From contig NZ_JAIZVX010000017.1 in assembly GCF_021768455.1 (NCBI RefSeq), positions 1-40,067 on the forward strand: a stretch of DNA of 40,067 bases. Reading direction: 5' to 3'. The translations under genes and the position numbers were made by a program. Origin of the DNA: Aquabacterium sp. Its GTDB lineage: Bacteria; Pseudomonadota; Gammaproteobacteria; Burkholderiales; Burkholderiaceae_C. This document shows positions 25,487 through 33,869 of this stretch, in pieces. Positions within the stretch are counted from its first letter, which is position 1; the number at the start of each line of letters is the position of its first letter. The notes below the pieces were generated by a model. It searched no databases, was not told where the DNA came from, and was given only the letters and a program-made list of their open reading frames with translations.

Positions 25487-27351
25487 AAACCGCCCCCAGC
25501 GCCCTTGCAGTTCGGCAATTTCATCAGATCAAGGAAATTGACGGCTTGAGGGCGCTGGCGGTGACGGCCGTCATTTTTTTCCACGCCGGTTTTGGCTGGA
25601 TCCGAGGCGGGTTCGTTGGGGTCGATGTCTTCTTTGTGATCTCCGGCTACCTCATCACGGGCATCCTTGACAACCAGATTCGCCAGGGCAGCTTCTCCTT
25701 GGCCAAGTTCTACCAAAGGCGCATCTTGCGGTTGGCCCCCGCACTGACATTGACCCTGGTCTTCGTCGCCCTGGTGTTCTTTGTCATCACGCCCCCCATC
25801 CTGTCTGGCGATCTGCTTCACTCGCTCATGGCCAGCCAGTTCGCCTATGCGAACGTCTGGTTCTATGCCACCACCGATTATTTCAACGGCGAGGGCAATC
25901 CGCTGCTGCACACCTGGTCGCTCGCCGTGGAGGAGCAGTTCTACCTGGTGCTGCCGGTGCTTGTCGGATGGCTTCACCGGCGACACCTGCCCCTTCGGCC
26001 CATCCTGGGTGGCGTGCTGCTGACCTCTCTGTTGGCCTCGATCTGGGCTGTGAGCGCAGACAAGCAAGCCGCCTTTTACCTGCCCGTCTTCCGCGCCTGG
26101 GAGCTTCTCGCTGGCGGTCTGCTGGCTCTGGTGAAGCCTGAACAGGTACCAGGGCTCGTGAGGCCGGTGCTGGGGCCAATCGGGCTGCTGCTGGTCGTCG
26201 GCAGCATGTTGACTTCGACGCCGCAAATGCCCTTTCCAGGCCAGGGTGCCTTGCTGCCCACGCTGGGAACGCTGCTGCTGATCCTCTCGGCAAGCTACGG
26301 CGGGCCTGTGAACTGGCTTCTCCGCCTGCCTCCTTTGACCTGGATGGGGAAGATCTCCTACTCTGCCTACCTGGTTCACTGGCCCGTGACGGCCCTGGCG
26401 GCCATGGTGCTGTCTCTGCACGCCGCAGCAGTGAAAGCCGGTGTCGTCCTGATCAGCGTGGCACTGGGCTGGCTCAGTTGGCGCCTGGTCGAGCAGCCTT
26501 TCAGGCAAATGACCCCCACCCTGCCACCCAGGCGTGTGTTCAAAACTTACGCCGTGGTGTCGGTGATGCTGGTCGGGTTCTTTGTGCTGATGCAGCACAT
26601 GTCTTCAGAACTTTGGAGGCGCTTTCCGCTGGCCAGCCAATACAGCCACGCACTGCGCACAGATGTGTCGTTCTTCCACGCCGACAGTTGCTTTCTGACC
26701 CCCAAAAATGCGCGCTCGCTGACCTTCGATCCCTCACGCTGCGCACGGCCAGAGGCCGGCAAGCGCAATGTGCTGCTGATGGGAGACAGCCATGCCGCCA
26801 ACCTGGTCACCGGGTATGACAAGGTGCTTGGTGACACGGCCCACGTGATGCAAGCCACCGCCGTGGGCTGCCGCCCGCTGCTGCACACCACAGGAGAACC
26901 CCGCTGCACCCAACTCATGGAGGAGATGCTCCAGCGCTGGGTCCCCGCGTACGGCCACGAGATCTCGGAGGTGGTGTTGACGGGCAGGTGGGAACAAAGC
27001 GAGGTGGCCGACCTGATTGCCACGTCCGCCTACCTTCGCCGGCATGTGGGCAAGGTCACAGTCATCGGCCCAGTCCCCGAGTTTTTTGTTCCCGTGCCGC
27101 TGCTGCTCGCCTACCAGGACATCACCGGCCTGCCACTCGCACATCGCCTGTTCCGCTCAGATCGCAGGGTTCTGGACAATGCCTTGCGCACGGCACTGCC
27201 GGCGGCTGTGGGTTACCTGTCTGCCGTCGAACGCATCTGCCCGGGTGGCCAATGCACCCTCGCTGCCAATGGCCACCCCACCTACTTTGACCGAGACCAC
27301 CTCACGGTGGAGGGGGTTGCCCTCCTGCTCAGCCACATCAGTGAAGACTGA
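25483..27351 (+). CDS. Acyltransferase 3 + SGNH hydrolase-like (OatA-type) O-acetyltransferase
   Basis: Two-domain protein of about 622 residues. Residues 1-360 form a 10-helix acyltransferase domain: EIDGLRALAVTAVIFFHAGF, DVFFVISGYLIT, QRRILRLAPAL, HTWSLAVEEQFYLVLP and GKISYSAYLVHWPV. Residues about 395-622 form a periplasmic SGNH domain with LLMGDSHAAN (Ser436) and FDRDHLT (Asp603, His606). Such proteins pass acyl groups across the membrane to a polysaccharide or peptidoglycan; an EPS target is likely here. I prefer the GTG at 25483, whose GTGA overlaps the upstream stop; an ATG at 25420 would overlap by 67 bases. It ends 4 bases before a convergent lipoprotein gene. Confidence 0.87.
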   Translation: MKTAPSALAVRQFHQIKEIDGLRALAVTAVIFFHAGFGWIRGGFVGVDVFFVISGYLITGILDNQIRQGSFSLAKFYQRRILRLAPALTLTLVFVALVFFVITPPILSGDLLHSLMASQFAYANVWFYATTDYFNGEGNPLLHTWSLAVEEQFYLVLPVLVGWLHRRHLPLRPILGGVLLTSLLASIWAVSADKQAAFYLPVFRAWELLAGGLLALVKPEQVPGLVRPVLGPIGLLLVVGSMLTSTPQMPFPGQGALLPTLGTLLLILSASYGGPVNWLLRLPPLTWMGKISYSAYLVHWPVTALAAMVLSLHAAAVKAGVVLISVALGWLSWRLVEQPFRQMTPTLPPRRVFKTYAVVSVMLVGFFVLMQHMSSELWRRFPLASQYSHALRTDVSFFHADSCFLTPKNARSLTFDPSRCARPEAGKRNVLLMGDSHAANLVTGYDKVLGDTAHVMQATAVGCRPLLHTTGEPRCTQLMEEMLQRWVPAYGHEISEVVLTGRWEQSEVADLIATSAYLRRHVGKVTVIGPVPEFFVPVPLLLAYQDITGLPLAHRLFRSDRRVLDNALRTALPAAVGYLSAVERICPGGQCTLAANGHPTYFDRDHLTVEGVALLLSHISED

Positions 27352-27360
27352 TGCCTCAGT
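27347..27360. repeat. Short hairpin at a convergent gene junction
   Basis: ACTGA (27347-27351), loop TGCC, TCAGT (27356-27360). The arms contain both stop codons of the converging genes. The stem is only five bases and no T-run follows, so any terminator role is uncertain. Confidence 0.25.
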
Positions 27361-29197
27361 TGACCCGAACCAGGTTGGCGCCGACGGTGGAGGCCTGGTT
27401 GACACCGCTGTAGGCCCAAACTGTGCTCCAGCAAGCGGAAGCTGGCCACGTGAACTGGAAGCTGCCGCCATTGCTCAGGATGCCAGAGTCAACGCTCTTG
27501 GAAGCGTCCTTGCAATCGGTGAACGACAGCCGGAACTGTGCGCCCCCAGTGGTGTTGGCCGTCACCTTGTAGACCTTGCCGGCCACCGGCTTGGCCCAAG
27601 CCAGCTTGGCAAAGCCCACACCGGTCGTGTTGATCTGGACTACACGGCTGCTATTTGCAGGAAACACCACCGCCTGCTTCCACGTGTCGTAGGTGCCAAG
27701 TTGCGGGCCAGATTGCAGGCGCCAACCACCGCGCATGGACAGCAGGTTCTGGTTCGTGGTGAAGGTGACCGGTGAACCATAGGCGTTCACCCAACTGCTG
27801 GCCGAGGCCACCGAGCGCAGTGCGGCCCGAATGGCGTCCAGGTCCGCTGCAACGGCGTTGTTCCAGCCGTTCGGGTACAGCGTGAAACCAGAGTCCATTT
27901 CCACGTAGATCACGAACGGCGTGCCCACGTTGCGATCGACCACGTAAGCGCCGTAGGTCTTGAGCGTTTCTGCCACCTTGCGCAGCTTGGCCGAAGACAG
28001 CTTCGAGGTGTCGAATGTCTTGGGCAGCATCACCAGCGCCCCTTCCGGGATCTCTCCCGTGTTGGTGGTCGCAGCACTGCCGTCGGCGGCGGTGGCGGGG
28101 AAAACATACGTTGGGCTCTTGCTCAGTCCGTTGTAGGTCAAGGACATGGTCAAGGCATGGCGGTACATCGTGTCGCCATCGTCGATCTCATGAGTGCGGA
28201 TCAGGCCGGCAGAACTGACCACACCGGTGGCACGAGCCCCCTGGTAGTAGTGCGCTGGCGAGCCCCAACCCGTACCATTCAGCTTGGTCCAGCCATACAG
28301 GGCGGCACGCCAGGTGCCGTTGTCGTTCTTCAGCTTGAAGAAGGAGTGGATGACGCCAGAGATGGGATCAAAAATCTCACAATGGCCATCTGAGCCCGAG
28401 GCCGGCACGGTCCCAGCAGGCCATCGAGGGATGGTGATGCTGGCCTGCTTGCCACCGGCATCAACGTTGGTGATGCCAACCGTGTCGGACGGCCCCTTGA
28501 CCACCATGGGGGTGTCGGTGGCCGAGGCCACATACACCCCTGTTGAATAGGTGCCCGCGGCAATGGTCGGGAAGTAGCTTGATTTGGGTATGCCCAGGCT
28601 CGACAGGACGGGGTTGACCGGGCGGCTGTTCCAGGGCGAGTTGGCCGAGAAGGGGCGAAGGGTGTTCCCCCAGACCAACGGAGCCTTGGTCGAAGATGTG
28701 GTGACGGCAGCTGCCTTGGTGCTGATGACCTGATCGGCAGAGTCCTCCACAAATTCGGCATCGGCGCCTGCGCCCAGCAAAGGCGAGGACAAGGCCGTCA
28801 GACCGGTGGACGAGGTGTCAGTGGAAGTCGACGTCGCCGCAGCGGCCGTCACGGTGGTCGACGAACTGGTCGAGGCAGATGCGGTGGAAACGGTTGTGCT
28901 GGTTGTGGCGCCACTGGTGCCGGAACTGCTGACGTCTGCGGCGGCGGTTGTGCTGGCGACCGTATCCGAGTTGCTTGTCGCTTCGGTGGTGGCGGCATCA
29001 CTGGCCCATGTGTCAACCAGGGCGGTGGTGGAACCCGATGCGCCCGAGGCATCGGATGTGCTTGCATCGGTGGCACTCAAGGTGCTGGCCTGGGCCGTGC
29101 CGGAGTCGCCTCCACCGCATCCAGCCGTTGCAAAAGCAAGGGCCATCGCAGCACAAACCAGGCGAACGCGAACGGGACAACCATCAAACAACATCAT
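27356..29197 (-). CDS. Unrecognised lipoprotein with long Ser/Thr/Ala-rich linker
   Basis: I do not recognise the family. The 613-residue protein opens with a basic N-terminus, a hydrophobic stretch and FATAGC followed by GGGDSG, so Cys27 is a likely lipid anchor. A low-complexity Ser/Thr/Ala linker runs from about 31 to 135. A globular region follows, with RPFSANSPWNSRP near 180-193, DGHCEIFDPISGVIHSFF, RTHEIDDGDTMYRHALTM and DSGFTLYPNGWNN. A C-terminal beta-rich part ends VRVN with no sorting motif. AGAGG lies 8 bases before the ATG at 29197, which fixes the start; a GTG at 29206 is less likely. Its place among EPS genes suggests an outer-surface role in polysaccharide binding or modification, unproven. 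Confidence 0.72.
   Translation of the reverse strand: MMLFDGCPVRVRLVCAAMALAFATAGCGGGDSGTAQASTLSATDASTSDASGASGSTTALVDTWASDAATTEATSNSDTVASTTAAADVSSSGTSGATTSTTVSTASASTSSSTTVTAAAATSTSTDTSSTGLTALSSPLLGAGADAEFVEDSADQVISTKAAAVTTSSTKAPLVWGNTLRPFSANSPWNSRPVNPVLSSLGIPKSSYFPTIAAGTYSTGVYVASATDTPMVVKGPSDTVGITNVDAGGKQASITIPRWPAGTVPASGSDGHCEIFDPISGVIHSFFKLKNDNGTWRAALYGWTKLNGTGWGSPAHYYQGARATGVVSSAGLIRTHEIDDGDTMYRHALTMSLTYNGLSKSPTYVFPATAADGSAATTNTGEIPEGALVMLPKTFDTSKLSSAKLRKVAETLKTYGAYVVDRNVGTPFVIYVEMDSGFTLYPNGWNNAVAADLDAIRAALRSVASASSWVNAYGSPVTFTTNQNLLSMRGGWRLQSGPQLGTYDTWKQAVVFPANSSRVVQINTTGVGFAKLAWAKPVAGKVYKVTANTTGGAQFRLSFTDCKDASKSVDSGILSNGGSFQFTWPASACWSTVWAYSGVNQASTVGANLVRVN
28793..29107 (-). repeat. Low-complexity Ser/Thr/Ala linker-coding region
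   Basis: About 105 residues of the lipoprotein consist almost wholly of Ser, Thr, Ala, Asp, Gly and Val, in irregular short variations on SST, TAS and AAT. The DNA is correspondingly biased, but I see no exact tandem unit. Flexible linkers of this kind separate surface domains from their anchor and vary quickly in length between strains. Confidence 0.7.
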
Positions 29198-29499
29198 GTC
29201 AAACACCTCTGTCTCGCCGAAGCAGACTGTGAGCGAACCATCAAGATCCGATGGCTTGATTATGGTCGGCGGGTCACAAAAGATCTGTTTCAGCCCCTGG
29301 ACGGGGGGTAATGCTGTGTATGGTGGGTAACAATAGGTTTAACCCGTGACACTTTGAACGGCATTTTTCCACGCCACCAGGGTCGCCCCAGATTGATGAA
29401 TCATCTGCTCACGAATCACCCACTGAACTCCGACGAGAGTTCAATTCGCGTGAAGCAAGCGACACGCCCCAGATGCAGCACGTATGCTATGGGCATCGT
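29198..29499. other. Divergent intergenic region, 302 bp
   Basis: This gap separates the lipoprotein (-) from the glycosyltransferase (+) and should hold promoters for both. It includes the lipoprotein's ribosome site (AGAGG on the minus strand, ending at 29206), the dyad at 29424-29443 and a weak minus-strand sigma-54-like sequence at 29455-29469. No protein-like frame and no clear sigma-70 promoter were found. Confidence 0.6.
29424..29443. repeat. 20-bp dyad, possible operator
   Basis: TGAACTC (29424-29430), six bases CGACGA, then its exact reverse complement GAGTTCA (29437-29443). A seven-base perfect dyad with a six-base centre fits a dimeric regulator site. It lies 56 bases before the glycosyltransferase start. 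No other copy was noticed in the intergenic regions. Confidence 0.35.
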
Positions 29500-30660
29500 A
29501 TGAAACATGTCGTCGTTTTCCGATGCGCCTTGCTGCCAGGATCTGAAACCTTCATCAAGGAACAGTGCCTGCATTTGGTCCGCTGGCGCCCCATGCTCCT
29601 GGGGCTTGAGCGGGCAAGCGGGTGCCTGCCGCTTCACGACATCCCGCACCAGATCACCCACACCAACCACCCGCCGCTCTTGCAGCGCATCTGCCGGTGG
29701 CTGGGATGGGGGCGTGGCTTGCTGCCATCCGACGCCTTGCCCCTGGCAAAAGGGCACCAACCTGATCTGGTCCATGCGCACTTCGGGCCCGATGGCGTGA
29801 TGGCCGCCCAACTCGCACAGGATCTGGGCGTGCCCTTGCTCATCACCCTGCATGGTTACGATGTGTTCGTCAGTGAGGCGCACTGGCAAGGCGGCAGTCG
29901 CGGCCGCTACATGGCCGACTATCCGGCACAAATCAGAAAGCTTGCCAGCAAGCCGTGGGTGCATCTGGTGGCCGTGTCACAAGCGGTGAAGCAACAAGCC
30001 GTGCACCAATATGGCATCGCTGAAAACAAAATCAGCGTGGCCTACATCGGCATCGACACCCAGAAATTCACGCCGTCCGAAATCCCCATGCCCTCGCGCG
30101 GATTGACCATTTGTTTTGTGGGCCGCCTGGTGCCCAAAAAGGGGCTGCATGTTCTGGTTGAAGCCGTGGCCCGGGCCGCACGCAGCGTGCCCAACATCCG
30201 GCTTCGGGTCATCGGAGACGGGCCTGAGCGCGCCGCCCTGACTCGACTGGCGGCTGAGTTGAACTGCCCCGTCGACTTCCTCGGTCACCAACCACCGGAG
30301 TCGGTGGCCAACCTCTTGTCTGAATCCCGGCTGTTTTGCCTTCCCAGTGTGACCGCCCCTTCTGGAGATGCCGAGGGCTTCGGCCTCGTGATCCTGGAGG
30401 CGCAATCCTGTGGTGTGCCTGTGTTGACGTCTGCACGAGGTGGTGCAACCGAAGGCATCCTGGAGGGGCAAACCGGCTTCTCCTTTGCAGAAGGCGATGT
30501 GGAAACGCTGACGGCCAGGATTGTCGAACTGATTGACGACGCGCCGCGGCTGGAAGCCATGGGGCTGCGCGCCCGCGCATTTGTTCAGTCGCACTTTGAC
30601 ATCAGAGACTGCACACCCAGGCTGGAAGCCATTTACGACCACATGACCTCCGCGACATGA
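29500..30660 (+). CDS. GT4 glycosyltransferase
   Basis: Cytoplasmic retaining GT-B glycosyltransferase of 386 residues. The N-terminal half has LLPGSETFIKEQ, VHAHFGPDGVMAAQLA and ITLHGYDVFV. The C-terminal half has FVGRLVPKKGLHVLVEA, VIGDGPERAAL and the E-x7-E motif EGFGLVILE, then CGVPVLTSARGGATEGI. I chose the ATG at 29500; an in-frame ATG at 29473 would add MQHVCYGHR, which is not family-like. No strong ribosome site favours either. The stop overlaps the flippase start (ATGA), so a three-gene plus-strand unit runs to 32959. Confidence 0.88.
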   Translation: MKHVVVFRCALLPGSETFIKEQCLHLVRWRPMLLGLERASGCLPLHDIPHQITHTNHPPLLQRICRWLGWGRGLLPSDALPLAKGHQPDLVHAHFGPDGVMAAQLAQDLGVPLLITLHGYDVFVSEAHWQGGSRGRYMADYPAQIRKLASKPWVHLVAVSQAVKQQAVHQYGIAENKISVAYIGIDTQKFTPSEIPMPSRGLTICFVGRLVPKKGLHVLVEAVARAARSVPNIRLRVIGDGPERAALTRLAAELNCPVDFLGHQPPESVANLLSESRLFCLPSVTAPSGDAEGFGLVILEAQSCGVPVLTSARGGATEGILEGQTGFSFAEGDVETLTARIVELIDDAPRLEAMGLRARAFVQSHFDIRDCTPRLEAIYDHMTSAT

Positions 30661-32075
30661 GCAGCCTGAAATCGAGCGCACGCTGGCTTGCAGCAGCCCA
30701 GGTCGGCAAGATCGTCCTGCAGTTGCTGAGCATGGCCGTCCTCGCGCGGCTGCTGTCTCCCAGTCACTATGGCGTGATGGCCCTGGCCTACATGGTCATC
30801 AACTTCGCCAGCCTGTTCCGTGACCTGGGCACCAGCGCGGCCATCATCCAGTCGCGCCAGTTGAGCGACGAACTGAAGACATCGGTGTTCTGGCTGTCGA
30901 GCATGCTGGGCCTGCTGTTGTTCGCCCTGCTTGCTTTGCTGGCGCACCCCCTTGCGCTGTATTACGCCGCCCCTGATCTGGACTGGGTGCTCGCACTTGG
31001 GGCGCTCAGTTTTCCGATCGCTGGCAGCACCGCCATCCACCAGGCCCTTCTGGAGCGCTCCGCCAACTTCAGGGTGCTCACCTTTGTGGAGGTGGGGGCA
31101 CAGGCTGCAGGGCTTGGCACCGCCATTGCCGCAGCCCTCGCAGGTTGGGGCGTCTACAGCCTGGTCGTGCAGATCCTGGTCATCACGGTGACATCTGCCA
31201 CTGCCCTGGTTTGCCTGAGCCCATGGCGCCCCCAAGGCCCCCCCAGGCTGCAAGCCTTGAAGTCCTTGATGGGCTTCAGCGGCAACCTCACCGGCTTCAG
31301 CCTGATCAACTTCGTCTCCCGCAATGCGGACACGGCCATCATCGGCCGCATGCTCGGCGCCATGCCGCTTGGCGTCTACAGCCTCGCCTACAAGCTGATG
31401 CTGTTCCCCTTGCAGAGCATCACCTACGTGGCCAACCGCGCCCTCTTCCCGGAATTGAGCAAGCATCAGGATGACAAAAGCGCATTCCGCGCTCTGTACT
31501 TCGATGCCGTGCACTACGTGAGCCTGCTCGCCTTCCCGGTCATGGCGGGCATGTGGGTGGCGCGGCAAGAAATGGTGAGCGTCGTTTTTGGGAGCAAGTG
31601 GGCAGACTTGCCGGCCGTGTTGGCCTGGCTGGCACCCGCCGGCATCGTGCAGGCGGTGGTCAGCACCACCGGGACGGTGTTCATGGCCCAAGGCAGAACC
31701 GATGTGCTCTTCAGGCTGGGAGTGGGCGCGGCGGTGGCCCTGGTGACGGCCTTTGTGGTGGGCGCAAACACCGGCATCGTGGCCGTGGCCATGTGCTATT
31801 TCGCGGCCAACATCTTCAACTTTGTGCCGCAGATGTACTTCACGCTGCGACAGATGGACAGCCGCATCACCCAGTTGCTGCCCCGCCTGCTGCCGGCCAG
31901 TGCGTCCTGCCTGATCATGATCAGTGTTTGCGCCGGCCTCAATGTCATGATGGCAAGCCTGCCCGACCTGGTTCGATTGGCCGCGATGGCCCTCGCTGGT
32001 GCAGCGAGTTACGCCTGTAGCCTGTCCATCCTGTTCAAACCGAGTTGGTCCGTCCTGACCCGTTCATTGCGCTGA
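30657..32075 (+). CDS. Polysaccharide flippase (Wzx/WzxC-like), copy 2
   Basis: Inner-membrane protein of 472 residues with about 12-14 hydrophobic segments, expected to flip lipid-linked glycans. WzxC-type landmarks include ARLLSPSHYGVMALAYMV, FRDLGTSAAIIQ, NADTAIIGRMLGAMPLGVYSLAYKL and ITYVANRALFPELSKHQ. It differs from the MATE-like flippase at 5543-6844 and resembles the one at 37069-38550 in its opening region (ARFLTPADFGLVAIG there). It overlaps the GT4 gene by 4 bases and is followed after 20 bases by a 2OG-Fe(II) oxygenase. Confidence 0.9.
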   Translation: MSSLKSSARWLAAAQVGKIVLQLLSMAVLARLLSPSHYGVMALAYMVINFASLFRDLGTSAAIIQSRQLSDELKTSVFWLSSMLGLLLFALLALLAHPLALYYAAPDLDWVLALGALSFPIAGSTAIHQALLERSANFRVLTFVEVGAQAAGLGTAIAAALAGWGVYSLVVQILVITVTSATALVCLSPWRPQGPPRLQALKSLMGFSGNLTGFSLINFVSRNADTAIIGRMLGAMPLGVYSLAYKLMLFPLQSITYVANRALFPELSKHQDDKSAFRALYFDAVHYVSLLAFPVMAGMWVARQEMVSVVFGSKWADLPAVLAWLAPAGIVQAVVSTTGTVFMAQGRTDVLFRLGVGAAVALVTAFVVGANTGIVAVAMCYFAANIFNFVPQMYFTLRQMDSRITQLLPRLLPASASCLIMISVCAGLNVMMASLPDLVRLAAMALAGAASYACSLSILFKPSWSVLTRSLR

Positions 32076-32095
32076 GCACCCGAAAGAGCTGGCCC

Positions 32096-32959
32096 ATGCC
32101 CGACATCGCCCCCGCCACGCTGACCATCCGCGGTCGCACACTGAAACTCAACGAGTTGCTGGATGCCCGCCTGAATGACCCAGACTATCTCGACGAGATG
32201 AGGCTGTCGCTGAAACAGGCCCAACCCTTCCCCCATCTGGTGGCCAAAGGTTGGTTCCACAGCACCCTGCTCGAACTGATTTCAGAGGAATTCGAAAAGG
32301 GCCCCGCCGACACACTGAAGGTCGTCGAAGGCCAACACGAGAGCCATGTGCGATCGGTGGTGGGGGCTGAACTTGGCCCTGCGACACAAGCCTATTTCAA
32401 TGTGATCAATTCAGGTCATTTCATTCGCCGCCTGAGCTACATCAGCGGCGTGGACAACCTGATCGCAGACCCGCACCTGTTCGGCGGCGGCTTGCACGAA
32501 ACCCGGCATGGCGGCCATTTTGGCGTGCACCGCGACTTTGACCGCCACCTGCGCACCGGCTTGAACAACGAGATGGTGTTCATCACCTACCTCAACAAGA
32601 ACTGGGACACGGCCTGGCACGGCGAACTGGAGCTGTGGGACAAGGAAGCCAATGTCTGCGTCAAGAAGGTGGCGCCGGAGTTTGGCAACACACTGATTCT
32701 GCCGCACGGCCCCATCAGCTACCACGGGCACCCCACCCCCTTGGCCACGCCCCCAGGCGTGACCCGCCGCTCGGTGGCCGCCTACTACTACAGGAACCTG
32801 CATGCCCACGAGGACCGTGCCCTGCGCGAAACCTCGCTGTTTCTGCACGAGCCACCCGCCATGCCCATCCAGCGGACCAGCCAGGCCAAGCGCCTCATCC
32901 GCTCCTTGACGCCGCCGATCATCTGGGACGCCCTGTCCCGCATGAAAAACAGCGGCTGA
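32096..32959 (+). CDS. 2OG-Fe(II) oxygenase (prolyl-4-hydroxylase-like)
   Basis: Predicted cytoplasmic non-haem iron, 2-oxoglutarate-dependent oxygenase of 287 residues. The jelly-roll core shows GGHFGVHRDFDRH with iron ligands His145 and Asp147, then a distal His at 210 or 212 in ISYHGHP, and Arg224/Arg225 in RRSVAAYYYR as likely 2OG contact. YLNKNWDTAWHGELELWD lies between. This follows the prolyl-4-hydroxylase/2OG-Fe(II) family closely. The substrate is unknown: a protein, lipid or sugar hydroxylation are all possible. I chose the ATG at 32096, 20 bases after the flippase stop, over an upstream frame from 32045 that overlaps it. It is the last gene of the plus-strand unit. Confidence 0.82.
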   Translation: MPDIAPATLTIRGRTLKLNELLDARLNDPDYLDEMRLSLKQAQPFPHLVAKGWFHSTLLELISEEFEKGPADTLKVVEGQHESHVRSVVGAELGPATQAYFNVINSGHFIRRLSYISGVDNLIADPHLFGGGLHETRHGGHFGVHRDFDRHLRTGLNNEMVFITYLNKNWDTAWHGELELWDKEANVCVKKVAPEFGNTLILPHGPISYHGHPTPLATPPGVTRRSVAAYYYRNLHAHEDRALRETSLFLHEPPAMPIQRTSQAKRLIRSLTPPIIWDALSRMKNSG

Positions 32960-32996
32960 TCCAGGCCGCTGCCTGACCTGCCGCCAAGCGGGTCAG
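32951..32996. terminator. Tandem hairpins at a convergent junction (possible bidirectional terminator)
   Basis: AGCGGC (32951-32956) pairs with GCCGCT (32965-32970) around the oxygenase stop. Next, CTGAC (32973-32977) and CCGC (32981-32984) pair with GCGG (32988-32991) and GTCAG (32992-32996) around CAA, with a three-base bulge. The second hairpin overlaps the stop of the minus-strand GT2. Neither has a T-run, so Rho-dependent or weak intrinsic termination is more likely. Confidence 0.4.
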
Positions 32997-33856
32997 CGGC
33001 GCGGCAACCTGTTGCGCACGAAAGCCTTCAGCAGCCTCACCCAGCCTTCAGGCCACCAACCAAGGCGAACGAAGGCCAGCACATCCGCCAGGCTGGGTTG
33101 GATGTCGTAGACACGCACAAACAACTGCAGGTAGAGGCGCTGCGTGCGGCGCCCAAGGCCTTCTGCGTGCAGGGCATTGACCAACTCAAAGGCACGCCGG
33201 ATGTTTTGCTGCGATTTGGTGGAAACGCGGTCGACCCGGGGGGTGTTTTCAAAGAAATAGTTGCCTTCGTCCACCAGGCGTGCGGTGCCGAAGCGCTTGA
33301 GCAGGCGCATGTAAAACTCCATGTCCTGCCAGGCCGGCATCTCCGGGTTGAACAAACCGGCGTCCAGGTAGAACTGGCGTGGCGCAAAGATCTGGCTGCC
33401 CACCACATTGGCGGTGAACATGTCTTCCAGATCGCAGGATGCGGGCTTGCTCGTCACGCCGACCACGCGTCCATGCTGCACCTCCGAAATCTGAGAGTAC
33501 AGGCAGGAAACGGGTTTCTTCTCTCCGGCCAGCGCCTGCCATGCCGACACAAATGCCTGCAGACGGCCTGGTCCGAAGGTGTCGTCGTCATCGAGGCCGG
33601 TGACCATGTCGCCACGCGCCGCCTGGATGGCGGCATTGCGGGCGCGACAGCCTCCCACCGAAGCCGGCATGTTGATGTACCGAATGCGACTGTCTTGTGC
33701 GGAAACGGCAGCAAGGTACTCGGCCGTCTCGTCGGTCGAGCCATCGTTGACGATGACCAGCTCCCAGTTCGCGTAGCTTTGGCGCTGCACCGACGCCACA
33801 GCCTCCTTCAGCAAGGCGACGCGGTTTTTGGTGGGAACGTAGATGGAGACCAGCAT
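32993..33856 (-). CDS. GT2 glycosyltransferase A
   Basis: Cytoplasmic inverting GT-A glycosyltransferase of 287 residues with no membrane segment. Motifs are VSIYVPTKNR, VIVNDGSTDE, GGCRARNAAI and the donor-site GLDDDDTF. The later part has MPAWQDMEFYMRLLKRFG and TPRVDRVST, shared almost residue for residue with the GT2 at 36176-37036. I chose the ATG at 33856 because GAAGGG lies 8 bases upstream on the minus strand; the longer frame from 33889 overlaps the upstream gene. It is the last of a minus-strand series of four glycosyltransferases. Confidence 0.88.
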   Translation of the reverse strand: MLVSIYVPTKNRVALLKEAVASVQRQSYANWELVIVNDGSTDETAEYLAAVSAQDSRIRYINMPASVGGCRARNAAIQAARGDMVTGLDDDDTFGPGRLQAFVSAWQALAGEKKPVSCLYSQISEVQHGRVVGVTSKPASCDLEDMFTANVVGSQIFAPRQFYLDAGLFNPEMPAWQDMEFYMRLLKRFGTARLVDEGNYFFENTPRVDRVSTKSQQNIRRAFELVNALHAEGLGRRTQRLYLQLFVRVYDIQPSLADVLAFVRLGWWPEGWVRLLKAFVRNRLPRR

Positions 33857-33869
33857 CGCAAAATGCCCT

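Noticed and set aside
28793-29107. Repetitive-looking DNA considered as a CRISPR or tandem repeat
   Set aside because: No fixed repeat length or spacers; it encodes a Ser/Thr/Ala linker.
27356-29197. Lipoprotein as a candidate exosortase substrate
   Set aside because: The C-terminus has no PEP-like motif, membrane helix or basic cluster.
29455-29469. Minus-strand sequence GGGCGTG-N4-TTGC resembling a sigma-54 promoter for the lipoprotein
   Set aside because: GG/GC spacing is right, but three of seven -24 positions deviate and the leader would be about 250 bases; too weak to call.
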